From an uncultured Bacilli bacterium (lineage in GTDB: Bacteria; Bacillota_I; Bacilli_A; RF39; UBA660): a stretch of 7,361 nucleotides of DNA. This document shows positions 1-7,112 of this stretch, in pieces (the stretch's first letter is position 1; every line of letters begins with the position of its first letter). Under the pieces are notes generated by a model. That model had not been told where the DNA came from, did not search any database, and saw only the letters and a program-made list of their open reading frames with translations. Position numbers and translations under genes: made by a program. The DNA is taken from contig CANRHY010000047.1 of NCBI GenBank assembly GCA_947630515.1, positions 1-7,361 on the forward strand, given 5' to 3'.

Positions 1-2879
1 ACTTGTGGATTCCACCATAAATCTAAGTGTATTACAGTATCAGCACTTGTTAAATTAAGCCCAGTTCCGCCTGCCTTTAGTGATATCAAAAACACATTAG
101 TCTCATCACTATTAAATTTATCAACAAGCTCTTGCCTATCTTTACTCTTAACTGCCCCATCAATAAGATAATAACTAATACCTTCTTCTTTAAATCTATT
201 CTTAATAACATCAAAACTTGATTTAAAGCTAGTAAAGAGTAGACTCTTATGTCCATTTTGAACTAACTCTTTTACTACACTTACTAAAGTATCAATCTTA
301 ACACTTTCTCCCTTATAATTATCGTATACCAAACTAGGAGTAATACAAAGTTGTCTAAGCCTAGTAAGTAAACTCAAAACAAACACCTTAGACTTATTAA
401 ACTCCCCACTTTCTACTAACTTTTCAATTTCTTCTTTTACTCTTTTTATCTCTAACGCATAAAGTTTCTTTTGCTCTTCTCCTAAATCTATATAAATATT
501 ATTCTCTATCTTAGGAGGTAAATCTTTTAAAACATCACTTTTTCTTCTTCTTAAAATAAACGGACTAATAAGACTCTTTAAACTCTCTAACTTACTCTTA
601 TCCTCTTCATTCATCTCACTTACCCTATACTTTTCACTAAACTTCTTAACATTAGACAAGAACCCTGGCATAATATAATCAAAAATACTCCATAACTCTT
701 GAGTCGCATTTTCTATAGGTGTACCAGTAAGCGCTAATTTATTTAAAGCATTAATACTCTTTACTGCCCTAGTTATCTTAGCTTGATGGTTTTTTATATT
801 TTGTGCTTCATCTATAACACAAACCCTAAACTCTTTATCTTTGTACATTTCTATATCTTCTCTTAAAATACCATAACTTGTAATATAAACAGTAGCCTCA
901 TCTTTATTTAAAATCTCTTTTCTTTTACTTTTACTACCCACTAAAAGACTTACTTTAATCTTACTTTCAAACTTCTTAAACTCATTTTCCCAGTTATAAA
1001 TAAGTGAAGTAGGACACACTATTAAAAACTTACTACTCTTGTCTTCCTTAAGTAATTTCTTAAATAAATATATAGTTTGAATACTCTTACCAAGTCCCAT
1101 CTCATCAGCAAGAATACCACCCAAATCACACTTAACAATCGTATAAAGCCACTTAACTCCAATAACTTGATAATCTCTTAAAACATTAAGTTCACTCTTA
1201 GTAAAAGATAAATCACAATTTTTATATTTATTAAACCTATCTATAAACTCATTAAATAAACTATCAGTCTTAATATTAAGTAACTTATTACCTCTTAAAC
1301 TATCTAAATAAAGTGCTTGATACTTAGGAATATCCCCACTGCTACTACTCACATCCAAATTATCTACTAGATTATTAAGTTCTAATAAACTATCATCTTC
1401 CAAATCTACTATATCCCCACTTTTTAACTTATAATATTTTTTCTTTCTCTTTAAAGCAGACAAAATATTAGGTAACTCTTCATTATCTAACCCTTTCATA
1501 TCAAACTCATAATGCATAATATTATCCTTGCCTATTGAAAAAGTACTTGTAATACTAATCTTATTTTTAATACTTGTATTCTTTAACTTTTGAGAAGCAA
1601 AAACTTCATACTTACTTGTTAACTTTTCCATATCATTTTGAATAAAGTTAACAACTAAATCTAACCCCACTAAAACTATTTTTTCACTACTTATAACAAA
1701 ACCATATTCATTTAAAACATTAATAACTTCATTTTCATAATCTACATCTCTCAAAACATTATTAGATTTATCAAAATAATTAACTTCTTCACTTCCATAA
1801 ACAAACACTAAATTACACACTATACTATCTCTAGCAATATCAAAATACATCTTAGCACTTACACTACTAGAAAAATTAATATCAGTAACCTCATCACTAA
1901 CACTTAAATCATTTCTAACTATAGGTAAAATACCATCACTAAAAGCACTAATATCAGATTTCTTAAACACCAAAGTTTGTATATCCCTTTCTAATAAAAC
2001 CTTAAGTAACTTTTGATAATCTAAATTTAAGTGATATATCTTATTCTTATAAAAAATATACTCATAACTATCTACTATAGGTAAAATATCACTTTCTATA
2101 CCCACATTAAAAATATAATTATCATCTTCTTTATTCAAATTAACACTAAAAGGAAACTTCTCTTCTATATGACAAACTGAATCATTATTAATATAAATAT
2201 CCTCATCTTTTAAATAATCCAAAAGCCTTACCATATCCTCATCACTTAAGTTAATACTTTCATAATAATAATTAGCATTCTTAAAAAGAAAAGTTAATAT
2301 TTTTTCATCTTTCTTACTAAAATAATACTCCCTAGGATTATAAACAAAATTCTTACCAAAAGAAACTTCCATATTATTATAATAAAAAGCATTTATAAAT
2401 CTTCTATATTTACTACTAACACTATATAATTTATCATAACCTACTTTAAATTTAAAAATCCACTTACACGTAAATCTATTCTGAATTAAATCAAAATGAT
2501 ACTCCACATTTAACTTCTTCTTAATAATACCCTTATTACTATTTTTAGAAAAAAGCTCAAGTATCTCTCTAGATTTAATTATATCACTTCTTCCCCTTTT
2601 ATCACACAAAATATCCTCATAATTAAGTAAAACAGCCGCGATATGAGAACATGACTTAGCACGCCTAAAATCAAAACAACTACAATATGTAGAATATATA
2701 TTATTTCCTTTCATTTCTATATTAACAACAGGCTTTTCATAAGTATCTTTCACAATAAAATTAAATGAAGTAACGCCGTCATATTTTATCTTATCAATAA
2801 ACATAATACTATCTTTATTATAAGAATAAGCATCGTTAATATGATATTGATATAAAAATTTACTCATTTGTTCTTTCAT
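1..2879 (-). CDS. SNF2-family DEAD/DEAH-box helicase with N-terminal SWIM zinc finger, 3' end cut off by the window
   Basis: My own reading gives an open frame of 959 full codons from ATG at 2879 to the left edge, with no stop, so the C-terminus lies outside. A SWIM zinc finger (C66-x-C68-x8-C77-x-H79) opens the protein. A long, poorly conserved middle follows (about 90-560), matching in position the SNF2-associated region of bacterial homologues. The ATPase core has LRDYQ 567-571, Walker A GLGKS 595-599, motif Ia CPTSLIYNW 622-630, Walker B DEAQ 690-693 and LTGTP 717-721. The C-terminal RecA lobe has SLLFTSF 879-885 and GGTGLNLT 937-944, and the frame ends at WWNPQ. Motif VI and roughly 100 residues are missing, judging from the usual 1,000-1,100 residue length. 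Such proteins are double-stranded-DNA-stimulated ATPases that remodel nucleoprotein; RNA-polymerase recycling (RapA-like) or repair roles are possible, but the target is unknown. GKS instead of the commoner GKT in Walker A is a conservative change. The start is supported by GGGGTGAG just upstream. The gene has its own promoter and follows a terminator, so it is transcribed separately. Confidence 0.93.
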   Translation of the reverse strand, partial: MKEQMSKFLYQYHINDAYSYNKDSIMFIDKIKYDGVTSFNFIVKDTYEKPVVNIEMKGNNIYSTYCSCFDFRRAKSCSHIAAVLLNYEDILCDKRGRSDIIKSREILELFSKNSNKGIIKKKLNVEYHFDLIQNRFTCKWIFKFKVGYDKLYSVSSKYRRFINAFYYNNMEVSFGKNFVYNPREYYFSKKDEKILTFLFKNANYYYESINLSDEDMVRLLDYLKDEDIYINNDSVCHIEEKFPFSVNLNKEDDNYIFNVGIESDILPIVDSYEYIFYKNKIYHLNLDYQKLLKVLLERDIQTLVFKKSDISAFSDGILPIVRNDLSVSDEVTDINFSSSVSAKMYFDIARDSIVCNLVFVYGSEEVNYFDKSNNVLRDVDYENEVINVLNEYGFVISSEKIVLVGLDLVVNFIQNDMEKLTSKYEVFASQKLKNTSIKNKISITSTFSIGKDNIMHYEFDMKGLDNEELPNILSALKRKKKYYKLKSGDIVDLEDDSLLELNNLVDNLDVSSSSGDIPKYQALYLDSLRGNKLLNIKTDSLFNEFIDRFNKYKNCDLSFTKSELNVLRDYQVIGVKWLYTIVKCDLGGILADEMGLGKSIQTIYLFKKLLKEDKSSKFLIVCPTSLIYNWENEFKKFESKIKVSLLVGSKSKRKEILNKDEATVYITSYGILREDIEMYKDKEFRVCVIDEAQNIKNHQAKITRAVKSINALNKLALTGTPIENATQELWSIFDYIMPGFLSNVKKFSEKYRVSEMNEEDKSKLESLKSLISPFILRRRKSDVLKDLPPKIENNIYIDLGEEQKKLYALEIKRVKEEIEKLVESGEFNKSKVFVLSLLTRLRQLCITPSLVYDNYKGESVKIDTLVSVVKELVQNGHKSLLFTSFKSSFDVIKNRFKEEGISYYLIDGAVKSKDRQELVDKFNSDETNVFLISLKAGGTGLNLTSADTVIHLDLWWNPQ

Positions 2880-2882
2880 ATT

Positions 2883-2890
2883 CTCACCCC
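2883..2890 (-). promoter_or_regulatory. Ribosome binding site of the SNF2 helicase gene
   Basis: The minus strand reads GGGGTGAG, a 6-of-7 match to the GAGGTGA part of the anti-Shine-Dalgarno complement. Its GGTGA ends four bases before the ATG at 2879. This decides for that ATG over the in-frame ATG four codons later. Confidence 0.75.
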
Positions 2891-2899
2891 ACAAAATAC

Positions 2900-2928
2900 A
2901 GTATAACATTTGTTTGTATAAAAGTAAA
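2900..2928 (-). promoter_or_regulatory. Sigma-A-type promoter of the SNF2 helicase gene
   Basis: The minus strand has a -35 of TTTACT (2928-2923, 4 of 6 consensus), a 17-base spacer and a -10 of TATACT (2905-2900, 5 of 6). Transcription would start near 2893, giving a leader of only about 14 bases. The -35 lies directly after the second T-run of the preceding terminator region. Confidence 0.7.
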
Positions 2929-2929
2929 G

Positions 2930-2980
2930 AAAAACTTTAAGTTTTCTCAAATTCACAAAAAAACTTTAAGTTTCCTCAAA
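2930..2980. repeat. Two near-identical 22-base direct repeats forming alternative terminator arms
   Basis: Bases 2930-2951 and 2959-2980 match at 21 of 22 positions and are offset by 29 bases. On the minus strand each copy contains CTTAAAGTT followed by a T-run. Each can therefore pair with the single AACTTTAAG arm at 2999-2991. The arrangement looks like a local duplication of the 3' arm and poly-T tract of the terminator. Confidence 0.8.
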
Positions 2981-2999
2981 GATGAGTTTCCTTAAAGTT
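2957..2999 (-). terminator. Rho-independent terminator of the kinase/desulfoferrodoxin/zinc-ribbon operon
   Basis: On the minus strand AACTTTAAG (2999-2991) pairs perfectly with CTTAAAGTT (2970-2962) over 9 bp. Inside, after a 4x4 internal loop, TGAG/CTCA... form a 4-bp inner stem around a 4-base loop (2986-2975). The 3' arm runs into a tract of T (about seven in a row counting the arm's last two bases). The structure begins 8 bases after the last gene's stop. A second 3' arm 29 bases further on (2941-2933) provides a fallback hairpin. The stem is AU-rich, so efficiency is uncertain. Confidence 0.75.
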
Positions 3000-3007
3000 A
3001 TTATTCC

Positions 3008-3700
3008 CTATTTTGCTACATTTATTTTAACGTCTATTTCTTCATAAAAATTATCAAACTCTATTTCATATATTCCATCTTTATCATAAGAAAAATAAAT
3101 ATAGCCTTCTTTTTCTTCGTCTTTCTTTAACTCTCCCATATTAAATATACTATCTTCATAATGAGTATTAAATGAATAAATATCTTTATCTCTTGGTCCA
3201 GAATACTCTAAACTTAAACTAATACTTCTATCATCTGTTAAATTCTTAATCTTAATAGGCACTTTAACTACACTTTCATTAAAACCATTTTCTTTATACT
3301 TTATAACTTTAGCTTCATCTAATATAGTTATCTCATAATCATCAAAATTAAAAGTCTCTCCTGCTTTTACATCATTGTATTGACCCCTGTCAGAAGTATC
3401 AAAATCTCTATCAAAATAATCAAAGAAATCATCAAAATAATCATCTTCATAATACCTATCATTATAATTATAGTCATAATATCTATCTGACTTACTCTTA
3501 TTATACGCTGAAAATAGAAGTAACCCAAAAATTAATCCAATAATAATTAAAACACCAAGTACACTACCCACTATAATCAAAACTATCGAAGTTGTACTTA
3601 ATCCTTTATGCTCATTAACACTCCTAAGTAACTTACCACAATTTTCACAATAAGTAACATTTTCTTCTAAACTTTTCCCACAATTAGGACAATACTTCAT
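3008..3700 (-). CDS. Zinc-ribbon, single-pass membrane protein with acidic-aromatic linker and C-terminal extracytoplasmic domain
   Basis: The 230-residue protein opens with a zinc ribbon, CPNCG (C4, C7) and CENCG (C18, C21), of the kind found at the N-terminus of many Bacillota membrane proteins. One strongly hydrophobic helix follows at about 37-64. Residues 72-101 are an extreme low-complexity linker with 11 Asp, 8 Tyr and 5 Phe in 30. The rest (about 110-229) looks like a beta-sandwich resembling DUF4352-type domains (inference from architecture and strand pattern). With one helix after a cytoplasmic zinc ribbon, the C-terminal domain should be outside the cell. The exact function is not recognised; sensor, anchor or adhesion roles are all possible. 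The ATG abuts the TAA of the desulfoferrodoxin gene with no gap. Its Shine-Dalgarno AAAGGAGA (3716-3709, spacing 8) lies inside the end of that gene, so translation is probably coupled. It is the last gene of the operon before the terminator. Confidence 0.85.
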   Translation of the reverse strand: MKYCPNCGKSLEENVTYCENCGKLLRSVNEHKGLSTTSIVLIIVGSVLGVLIIIGLIFGLLLFSAYNKSKSDRYYDYNYNDRYYEDDYFDDFFDYFDRDFDTSDRGQYNDVKAGETFNFDDYEITILDEAKVIKYKENGFNESVVKVPIKIKNLTDDRSISLSLEYSGPRDKDIYSFNTHYEDSIFNMGELKKDEEKEGYIYFSYDKDGIYEIEFDNFYEEIDVKINVAK

Positions 3701-4069
3701 TTAATTTATCTCCTTTACCCATAAACCATGTTTATTACAATATGCATATACCTTCATATTACTTCCCTTAGGAAATACACACTCTGGAGTATCTGTTGGT
3801 TTAAAATACTTAACTATAACACCCTCATCACTTAAACACATAACCCACTTAATATAATGTTCTTCTTCCATTACATGCATAACTTCTCCAACACTCACAT
3901 AAACACTATCATCTTCCACACTAACATAAGGTAAATGCTTTTCACTTCCCTCATCTGTCACTTTAGGTACTGCTTCATACATATCTATCCCGCAGCAAGT
4001 AAGCCCTGGACACCTGTCTTCCACACCTACTAAAACATTACCACATTTTTTACATTCATAAACTCTCAT
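3701..4069 (-). CDS. dfx: Desulfoferrodoxin (class I, two-iron superoxide reductase)
   Basis: Superoxide reductase reduces superoxide to hydrogen peroxide in the cytoplasm of anaerobes without making oxygen, drawing electrons usually from rubredoxin. The 122-residue product matches the roughly 125-residue family length. The N-terminal desulforedoxin centre is intact: YECKKCG (C6, C9) and the adjacent pair C25-C26. The catalytic iron site is complete: H45 in EKHLP, H65 and H71 in the segment HVMEEEHYIKW, C111 and H114 in YCNKHGLW. Retention of all four rubredoxin-type cysteines places it in class I. I chose the ATG at 4069 over an in-frame GTG at 4081. The ATG has GAGGTG (4084-4079) nine bases upstream, while the GTG would sit inside that site. 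The start overlaps the lipid kinase gene by 14 nt and the stop abuts the next gene's ATG, so it is the middle gene of a coupled operon. Homologues in some clostridia are controlled by PerR; a weak matching site lies at the operon promoter. Confidence 0.94.
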   Translation of the reverse strand: MRVYECKKCGNVLVGVEDRCPGLTCCGIDMYEAVPKVTDEGSEKHLPYVSVEDDSVYVSVGEVMHVMEEEHYIKWVMCLSDEGVIVKYFKPTDTPECVFPKGSNMKVYAYCNKHGLWVKEIN

Positions 4070-4997
4070 TATCTTTAACACCTCTTTCTACAAATAACTT
4101 ACTTACATTTCTCTTAGGAACTAACATTTTCATTTTCTTCAAAGTAAAATGAAACTTCCTAGCATTATGCTTATATTCCTCTCCATCTATTACCCAACTA
4201 GGAGGAACACTATCAAATATAATCTTAAAATCATTAGTCTTATAATACTCTACTCCTGGCATATTCTTAACTTGCCCTGTTAAAATCTTACCCGCAATTA
4301 CTAAAAGTTCAGGCTTAGTTTTAGCAGTACACAAAATAACTTCAAACATATTATCATCAAGCTTAACATCATTATAAATATTATCAAATCCACCTAATCT
4401 ATATGTATTAGTAACAAAAATAAACGAATAAGTACCACTTACTTTCTTACCATTTACAATATAAGTTAAATCAAATAACTTTATCTTATCTTTAAGTTCA
4501 TTTAAAGCATTAAAAATATACCCAAGTCTACCATATCTTTTCTTTAAATCTCTTGGAGTATTATAAGAAACATCGACATAACTTCCAAGACACGCAACAT
4601 ATATATATGGTCTTCTATTAATCATGCAAACATCTATATTTTTAGTAACTCCATCAAGTAGCATTTCTGTATCTTTAATAATATTCTTAGTATACCCGTA
4701 CATTGACCCTACGTCATTTACAGTACCAACAGGTAATAAAGACATCTTAAGTTTCTTTAATCTTTTCATATTACCAGTAATACCTTCATTTAAAGTCCCG
4801 TCTCCTCCAACACAAATAACTAAGTTTGTACTTACTGGTAACCTCTTTACTATCTTAGTCGCGTCCTTTGGTCCTTTAGTCGGACACATAATAGCCTTAT
4901 ACCCATTTGTCTCCAAAATAGATGGTATATCACTTATGCCCTTTTTAGTTGCCTCTTTGCCACTTTCAGGATTATAAATAACTGCACACTTTTTCAT
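4056..4997 (-). CDS. Diacylglycerol kinase / YegS-type lipid kinase (DgkB-like)
   Basis: This 313-residue protein has the signatures of the soluble bacterial DAGK_cat family, which uses ATP to phosphorylate diacylglycerol or related lipids at the inner membrane face. With the ATG at 4997 as residue 1 these are: IYNPESG near 8-14, the catalytic loop GGDGTLNEG at 64-72, PVGTVND at 89-95, TNTYRLGG near 196-203, a paired Asp (214-215) before MFEVIL, and DGE at 271-273. The length is typical for DgkB/YegS. In Gram-positives DgkB returns diacylglycerol released during lipoteichoic acid synthesis to the phospholipid pool; that role is inferred, and the exact substrate cannot be read from sequence. 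A TTG directly before the ATG could extend it by one residue, but GGTGA (5006-5002) fits the ATG with spacing 4. It is first in the operon with its own promoter, and its TGA lies inside the desulfoferrodoxin gene. Confidence 0.9.
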   Translation of the reverse strand: MKKCAVIYNPESGKEATKKGISDIPSILETNGYKAIMCPTKGPKDATKIVKRLPVSTNLVICVGGDGTLNEGITGNMKRLKKLKMSLLPVGTVNDVGSMYGYTKNIIKDTEMLLDGVTKNIDVCMINRRPYIYVACLGSYVDVSYNTPRDLKKRYGRLGYIFNALNELKDKIKLFDLTYIVNGKKVSGTYSFIFVTNTYRLGGFDNIYNDVKLDDNMFEVILCTAKTKPELLVIAGKILTGQVKNMPGVEYYKTNDFKIIFDSVPPSWVIDGEEYKHNARKFHFTLKKMKMLVPKRNVSKLFVERGVKDNESL

Positions 4998-5001
4998 CAA
5001 A

Positions 5002-5006
5002 TCACC
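5002..5006 (-). promoter_or_regulatory. Ribosome binding site of the lipid kinase gene
   Basis: GGTGA on the minus strand lies four bases before the ATG at 4997. It is the same element and spacing seen before the helicase gene, and it supports the ATG rather than the upstream TTG. Confidence 0.6.
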
Positions 5007-5016
5007 AACACTAAAA

Positions 5017-5045
5017 ATTATACTATTATTAACCTAAAAACTCAA
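5017..5045 (-). promoter_or_regulatory. Sigma-A-type promoter of the kinase/desulfoferrodoxin/zinc-ribbon operon
   Basis: The minus strand has TTGAGT (5045-5040, 4 of 6), a 17-base spacer and a perfect TATAAT (5022-5017). The predicted start near 5010 gives a leader of about 13 bases. A PerR-like but imperfect palindrome (5032-5018, 10 of 14 informative positions) overlaps the spacer and -10. Much of that match is due to the -10 itself. Confidence 0.8.
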
Positions 5046-5078
5046 TAGATATAATAAAGAAAGAAGAAGTACTATTGA
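5037..5078 (-). terminator. Weak candidate terminator after htrA
   Basis: A perfect 7-bp inverted repeat, TCAATAG (5078-5072) and CTATTGA (5048-5042), is followed by GTTTTT on the minus strand. The first arm contains the htrA stop codon and the second overlaps the -35 of the next operon. The loop is 23 bases and the stem is AT-rich, so it would be a weak terminator at best. No better one is visible here, so some read-through into the lipid kinase operon is likely. Confidence 0.25.
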
Positions 5079-6148
5079 CTTCCTAACTTAACTTTAACTT
5101 CCTTTTCTTTTCCATCTCTTAAAATAGTCATTTTAATATTGTCTCCTGGATTATAACTATATAACTTATATCTAAATTCTGCTATATCAGAAACATTATC
5201 TCCTTCTACTTTAATTATAACGTCACCCTTACTAATACCAGCCTCGCTTGCAGGACTTGCGCCTTCTACTTCAGTAACAACTACACCTTTGCTTACCTCA
5301 TCACTTAATCTTATTCCGTAGCGCATTAAAGCATAAGTATCAGTTACATTTAACATACCTACTCCCACATAAGGTCTACTAATACTACCCTTTTCTCTAA
5401 TATCAGAAGCATATCTTGTAGCTTCTTCAATAGGAATAGCAAAACCAATACCTTCAATTGTATCTTCAACTATCTTTAAAGAATTAATTCCAATTACTTC
5501 ACCATTTGAATTACATAAAGGTCCACCACTATTACCTGGGTTAATCGCAGCATCAGTTTGCATAACATTCATAATCCAGTCTGCACTACTACCACTTACA
5601 CTAACTGAAACTAACCTATCTTTTCCACTTAAAATACCCCTAGTAACTGTACCTTTATAATTTATCCCCATTGGACTTCCTATAGTAAATACTGTATCTC
5701 CTACTTCACTTTCTTCACTCTTACCTAAAGACGCAACTGATAAAATTGTGCTCTTATCTACTTTTAAAACAGCGATATCAGCATACTCATCACTTCCTAC
5801 AACAGTAGCTGTAGTAGTACTATCATCACTATAAGTAATACGTAAACTACTTGACCCACTTATAACATGATGATTAGTCATAATATAAGCGTCACTTCCA
5901 TCTGTATCATACACAAACCCAGTACCAGTACTATATAAAGTATCATTATTATACCCTTCTATAACAACAACTGCCTCTTTTACCTTTTCTACACTTTCTC
6001 TAATTCCATCATCAGTAATATTAACATTCTTTGTAGTAATAGTTTTAACTACCTCATTTGGATAAAAATAAACTAAAGTTCCTAATCCCAAAATTCCAAT
6101 TAAAGCTGAAACTACACCAACTATAATATAAGATAAATATTTTCTCAT
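5072..6148 (-). CDS. HtrA/DegP-like membrane-anchored serine protease with one PDZ domain
   Basis: The 358-residue protein degrades or refolds damaged proteins at the outer face of the membrane. A single N-terminal signal-anchor helix (about 7-29) after MRKYLS fixes it there with the bulk outside. The trypsin-like domain (about 55-245) has a full catalytic triad: H94 in TNHHV, D124 in ADIAVLKV and S207 in GNSGGPL. The oxyanion region precedes S207, with NPGNSGG starting at N203. One PDZ domain (about 260-356) includes GVVVTEVEGASPASEAGISKGD-type sequence with the peptide-binding groove preceding it. This is the standard layout of Bacillota HtrA proteins (HtrA/HtrB/YyxA); which paralogue it is cannot be told, so no symbol is given. 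The ATG at 6148 has AGGAGA (6162-6157) eight bases upstream, and that site overlaps the TAG of the Abi gene. The 12-nt gap means the two are co-transcribed and probably translationally coupled. No CssR-type operator was recognised. Confidence 0.94.
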   Translation of the reverse strand: MRKYLSYIIVGVVSALIGILGLGTLVYFYPNEVVKTITTKNVNITDDGIRESVEKVKEAVVVIEGYNNDTLYSTGTGFVYDTDGSDAYIMTNHHVISGSSSLRITYSDDSTTTATVVGSDEYADIAVLKVDKSTILSVASLGKSEESEVGDTVFTIGSPMGINYKGTVTRGILSGKDRLVSVSVSGSSADWIMNVMQTDAAINPGNSGGPLCNSNGEVIGINSLKIVEDTIEGIGFAIPIEEATRYASDIREKGSISRPYVGVGMLNVTDTYALMRYGIRLSDEVSKGVVVTEVEGASPASEAGISKGDVIIKVEGDNVSDIAEFRYKLYSYNPGDNIKMTILRDGKEKEVKVKLGSQ

Positions 6149-6156
6149 TTAATCCA

Positions 6157-6162
6157 TCTCCT
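6157..6162 (-). promoter_or_regulatory. Ribosome binding site of htrA, overlapping the stop of the Abi gene
   Basis: AGGAGA on the minus strand lies eight bases before the htrA ATG. Its first two bases are the last two bases of the Abi gene's TAG stop. Ribosomes finishing the Abi protein would therefore clear and occupy the htrA start region, so output of the two proteins should be linked. Confidence 0.7.
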
Positions 6163-7093
6163 ATTCCATATACATAATATCTTTATAATTTGGAGGAAAG
6201 CCCATTTTATCCTGTACTTCCTCTATAGTTATTGTCTTAATAGAACCACATAACCTATCAAACTCATAATTAATTTCGTTCATCATCATCTTAAAATCAG
6301 TAAAAGTAAGAAGTCTCTTTAAAATAATAATAAGCGCAAAAATATCATTTTTACCATAAATATATTCCCCATTAGTCTTATCTATATTAAGCCTACTATG
6401 ATAAGTAGTATCAGGTATAATTTTCTGAGTAAAATGGTCAAATAATATATCTTCATGTGCACACAAATTTCTATAATTTGCTAGTATCGGTAAATATAAC
6501 TCCATTTCTTCTGGGTCTATCTTATAAATATCCGCGATTGCTTTCTTATCAGGCTCTTTTAATATACTAAACATTTCACTCATAAGTCCAAAACTAATAA
6601 CTTTAATACCTATCCACAAAGGAATATATCCATAATTATCCATATAGTGACTCGTCGCCCCATGATTTCTACCATTTACAATAAACTGCCTCTTTACTTT
6701 CCTAACTAAATCATTAATCTGTCTTGTCCTAGTCTTATCACTTGTGAAGTTCTTAGCATTTAAATAATCTTTTTCTCTATAACCATAATTCTTACTTAAA
6801 GTATAACTAAAAATAGACTTATAGTTATTTTCTACTATCAATAGATTCTTAAAAATAATATTTCTAAACATTCTATCAAACACAAAAAGACTATATAACT
6901 CCTCAAAAGTAGTACCATCTTTAAACTTTCTAGTAGTATCATGTTTTAAAAACAAATGTCTATACCCCATAATAAAGAAATAATTCTCACGTAGTAACAC
7001 TTCTTTAGCATATTCTATATCATTTATAATAAGACCTTTGCCTTTTAAAATCTCTATTTGTTCATCTAAATTTTTAAATACCTTGTTTGCCAA
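6161..7093 (-). CDS. Abi_2 (AbiD/AbiF-type) HEPN-fold abortive-infection-like protein
   Basis: The 310-residue product matches the Abi_2 family from end to end. The N-terminal segment DEQIEILKGKGLIINDIEYAK-type is the family's typical opening, followed by ENYFFIMGYRHLF (36-48). The middle holds YGYIPLWIGIKVISFGLMSEMF (154-175). The catalytic-type HEPN motif RNLCAH (R208-x4-H213) follows, intact, in the context YRNLCAHEDILFD. HEPN proteins with this motif are usually RNases. Lactococcal AbiD/AbiF block phage growth, and AbiF relatives have been reported with RNA antitoxins and as relatives of Cas13. Activity here is inferred. The start is TTG at 7093, supported by AGGTGA (7105-7100, spacing 6) and because the next in-frame ATG (codon 42) would remove the conserved N-terminus. 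The gene has its own promoter and leads an operon with htrA, an unusual partner. It could be a chromosomal defence gene, an RNA toxin, or a domesticated stress RNase. Confidence 0.88.
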   Translation of the reverse strand: MANKVFKNLDEQIEILKGKGLIINDIEYAKEVLLRENYFFIMGYRHLFLKHDTTRKFKDGTTFEELYSLFVFDRMFRNIIFKNLLIVENNYKSIFSYTLSKNYGYREKDYLNAKNFTSDKTRTRQINDLVRKVKRQFIVNGRNHGATSHYMDNYGYIPLWIGIKVISFGLMSEMFSILKEPDKKAIADIYKIDPEEMELYLPILANYRNLCAHEDILFDHFTQKIIPDTTYHSRLNIDKTNGEYIYGKNDIFALIIILKRLLTFTDFKMMMNEINYEFDRLCGSIKTITIEEVQDKMGFPPNYKDIMYME

Positions 7094-7099
7094 CCCTCT

Positions 7100-7105
7100 T
7101 CACCT
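7100..7105 (-). promoter_or_regulatory. Ribosome binding site that fixes the TTG start of the Abi gene
   Basis: AGGTGA on the minus strand lies six bases before TTG at 7093. No ATG or GTG is placed to use it, so the rare TTG start is well supported. Weak initiation would keep the amount of Abi protein low. Confidence 0.7.
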
Positions 7106-7112
7106 ACATTAA

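Noticed and set aside
4070..4081. Four-codon upstream extension of desulfoferrodoxin from GTG at 4081
   Set aside because: The GTG is part of the Shine-Dalgarno GAGGTG that serves the ATG at 4069, and it has no site of its own.
4624..4977. Plus-strand open frame of 117 codons inside the lipid kinase gene
   Set aside because: It lies wholly within a well-supported kinase on the other strand. It has no ribosome binding site and encodes a low-complexity hydrophobic sequence produced by the complement of AT-rich codons.
4998..5000. TTG start one codon before the lipid kinase ATG
   Set aside because: An ATG follows directly and fits the GGTGA site, so the ATG is the simpler choice.
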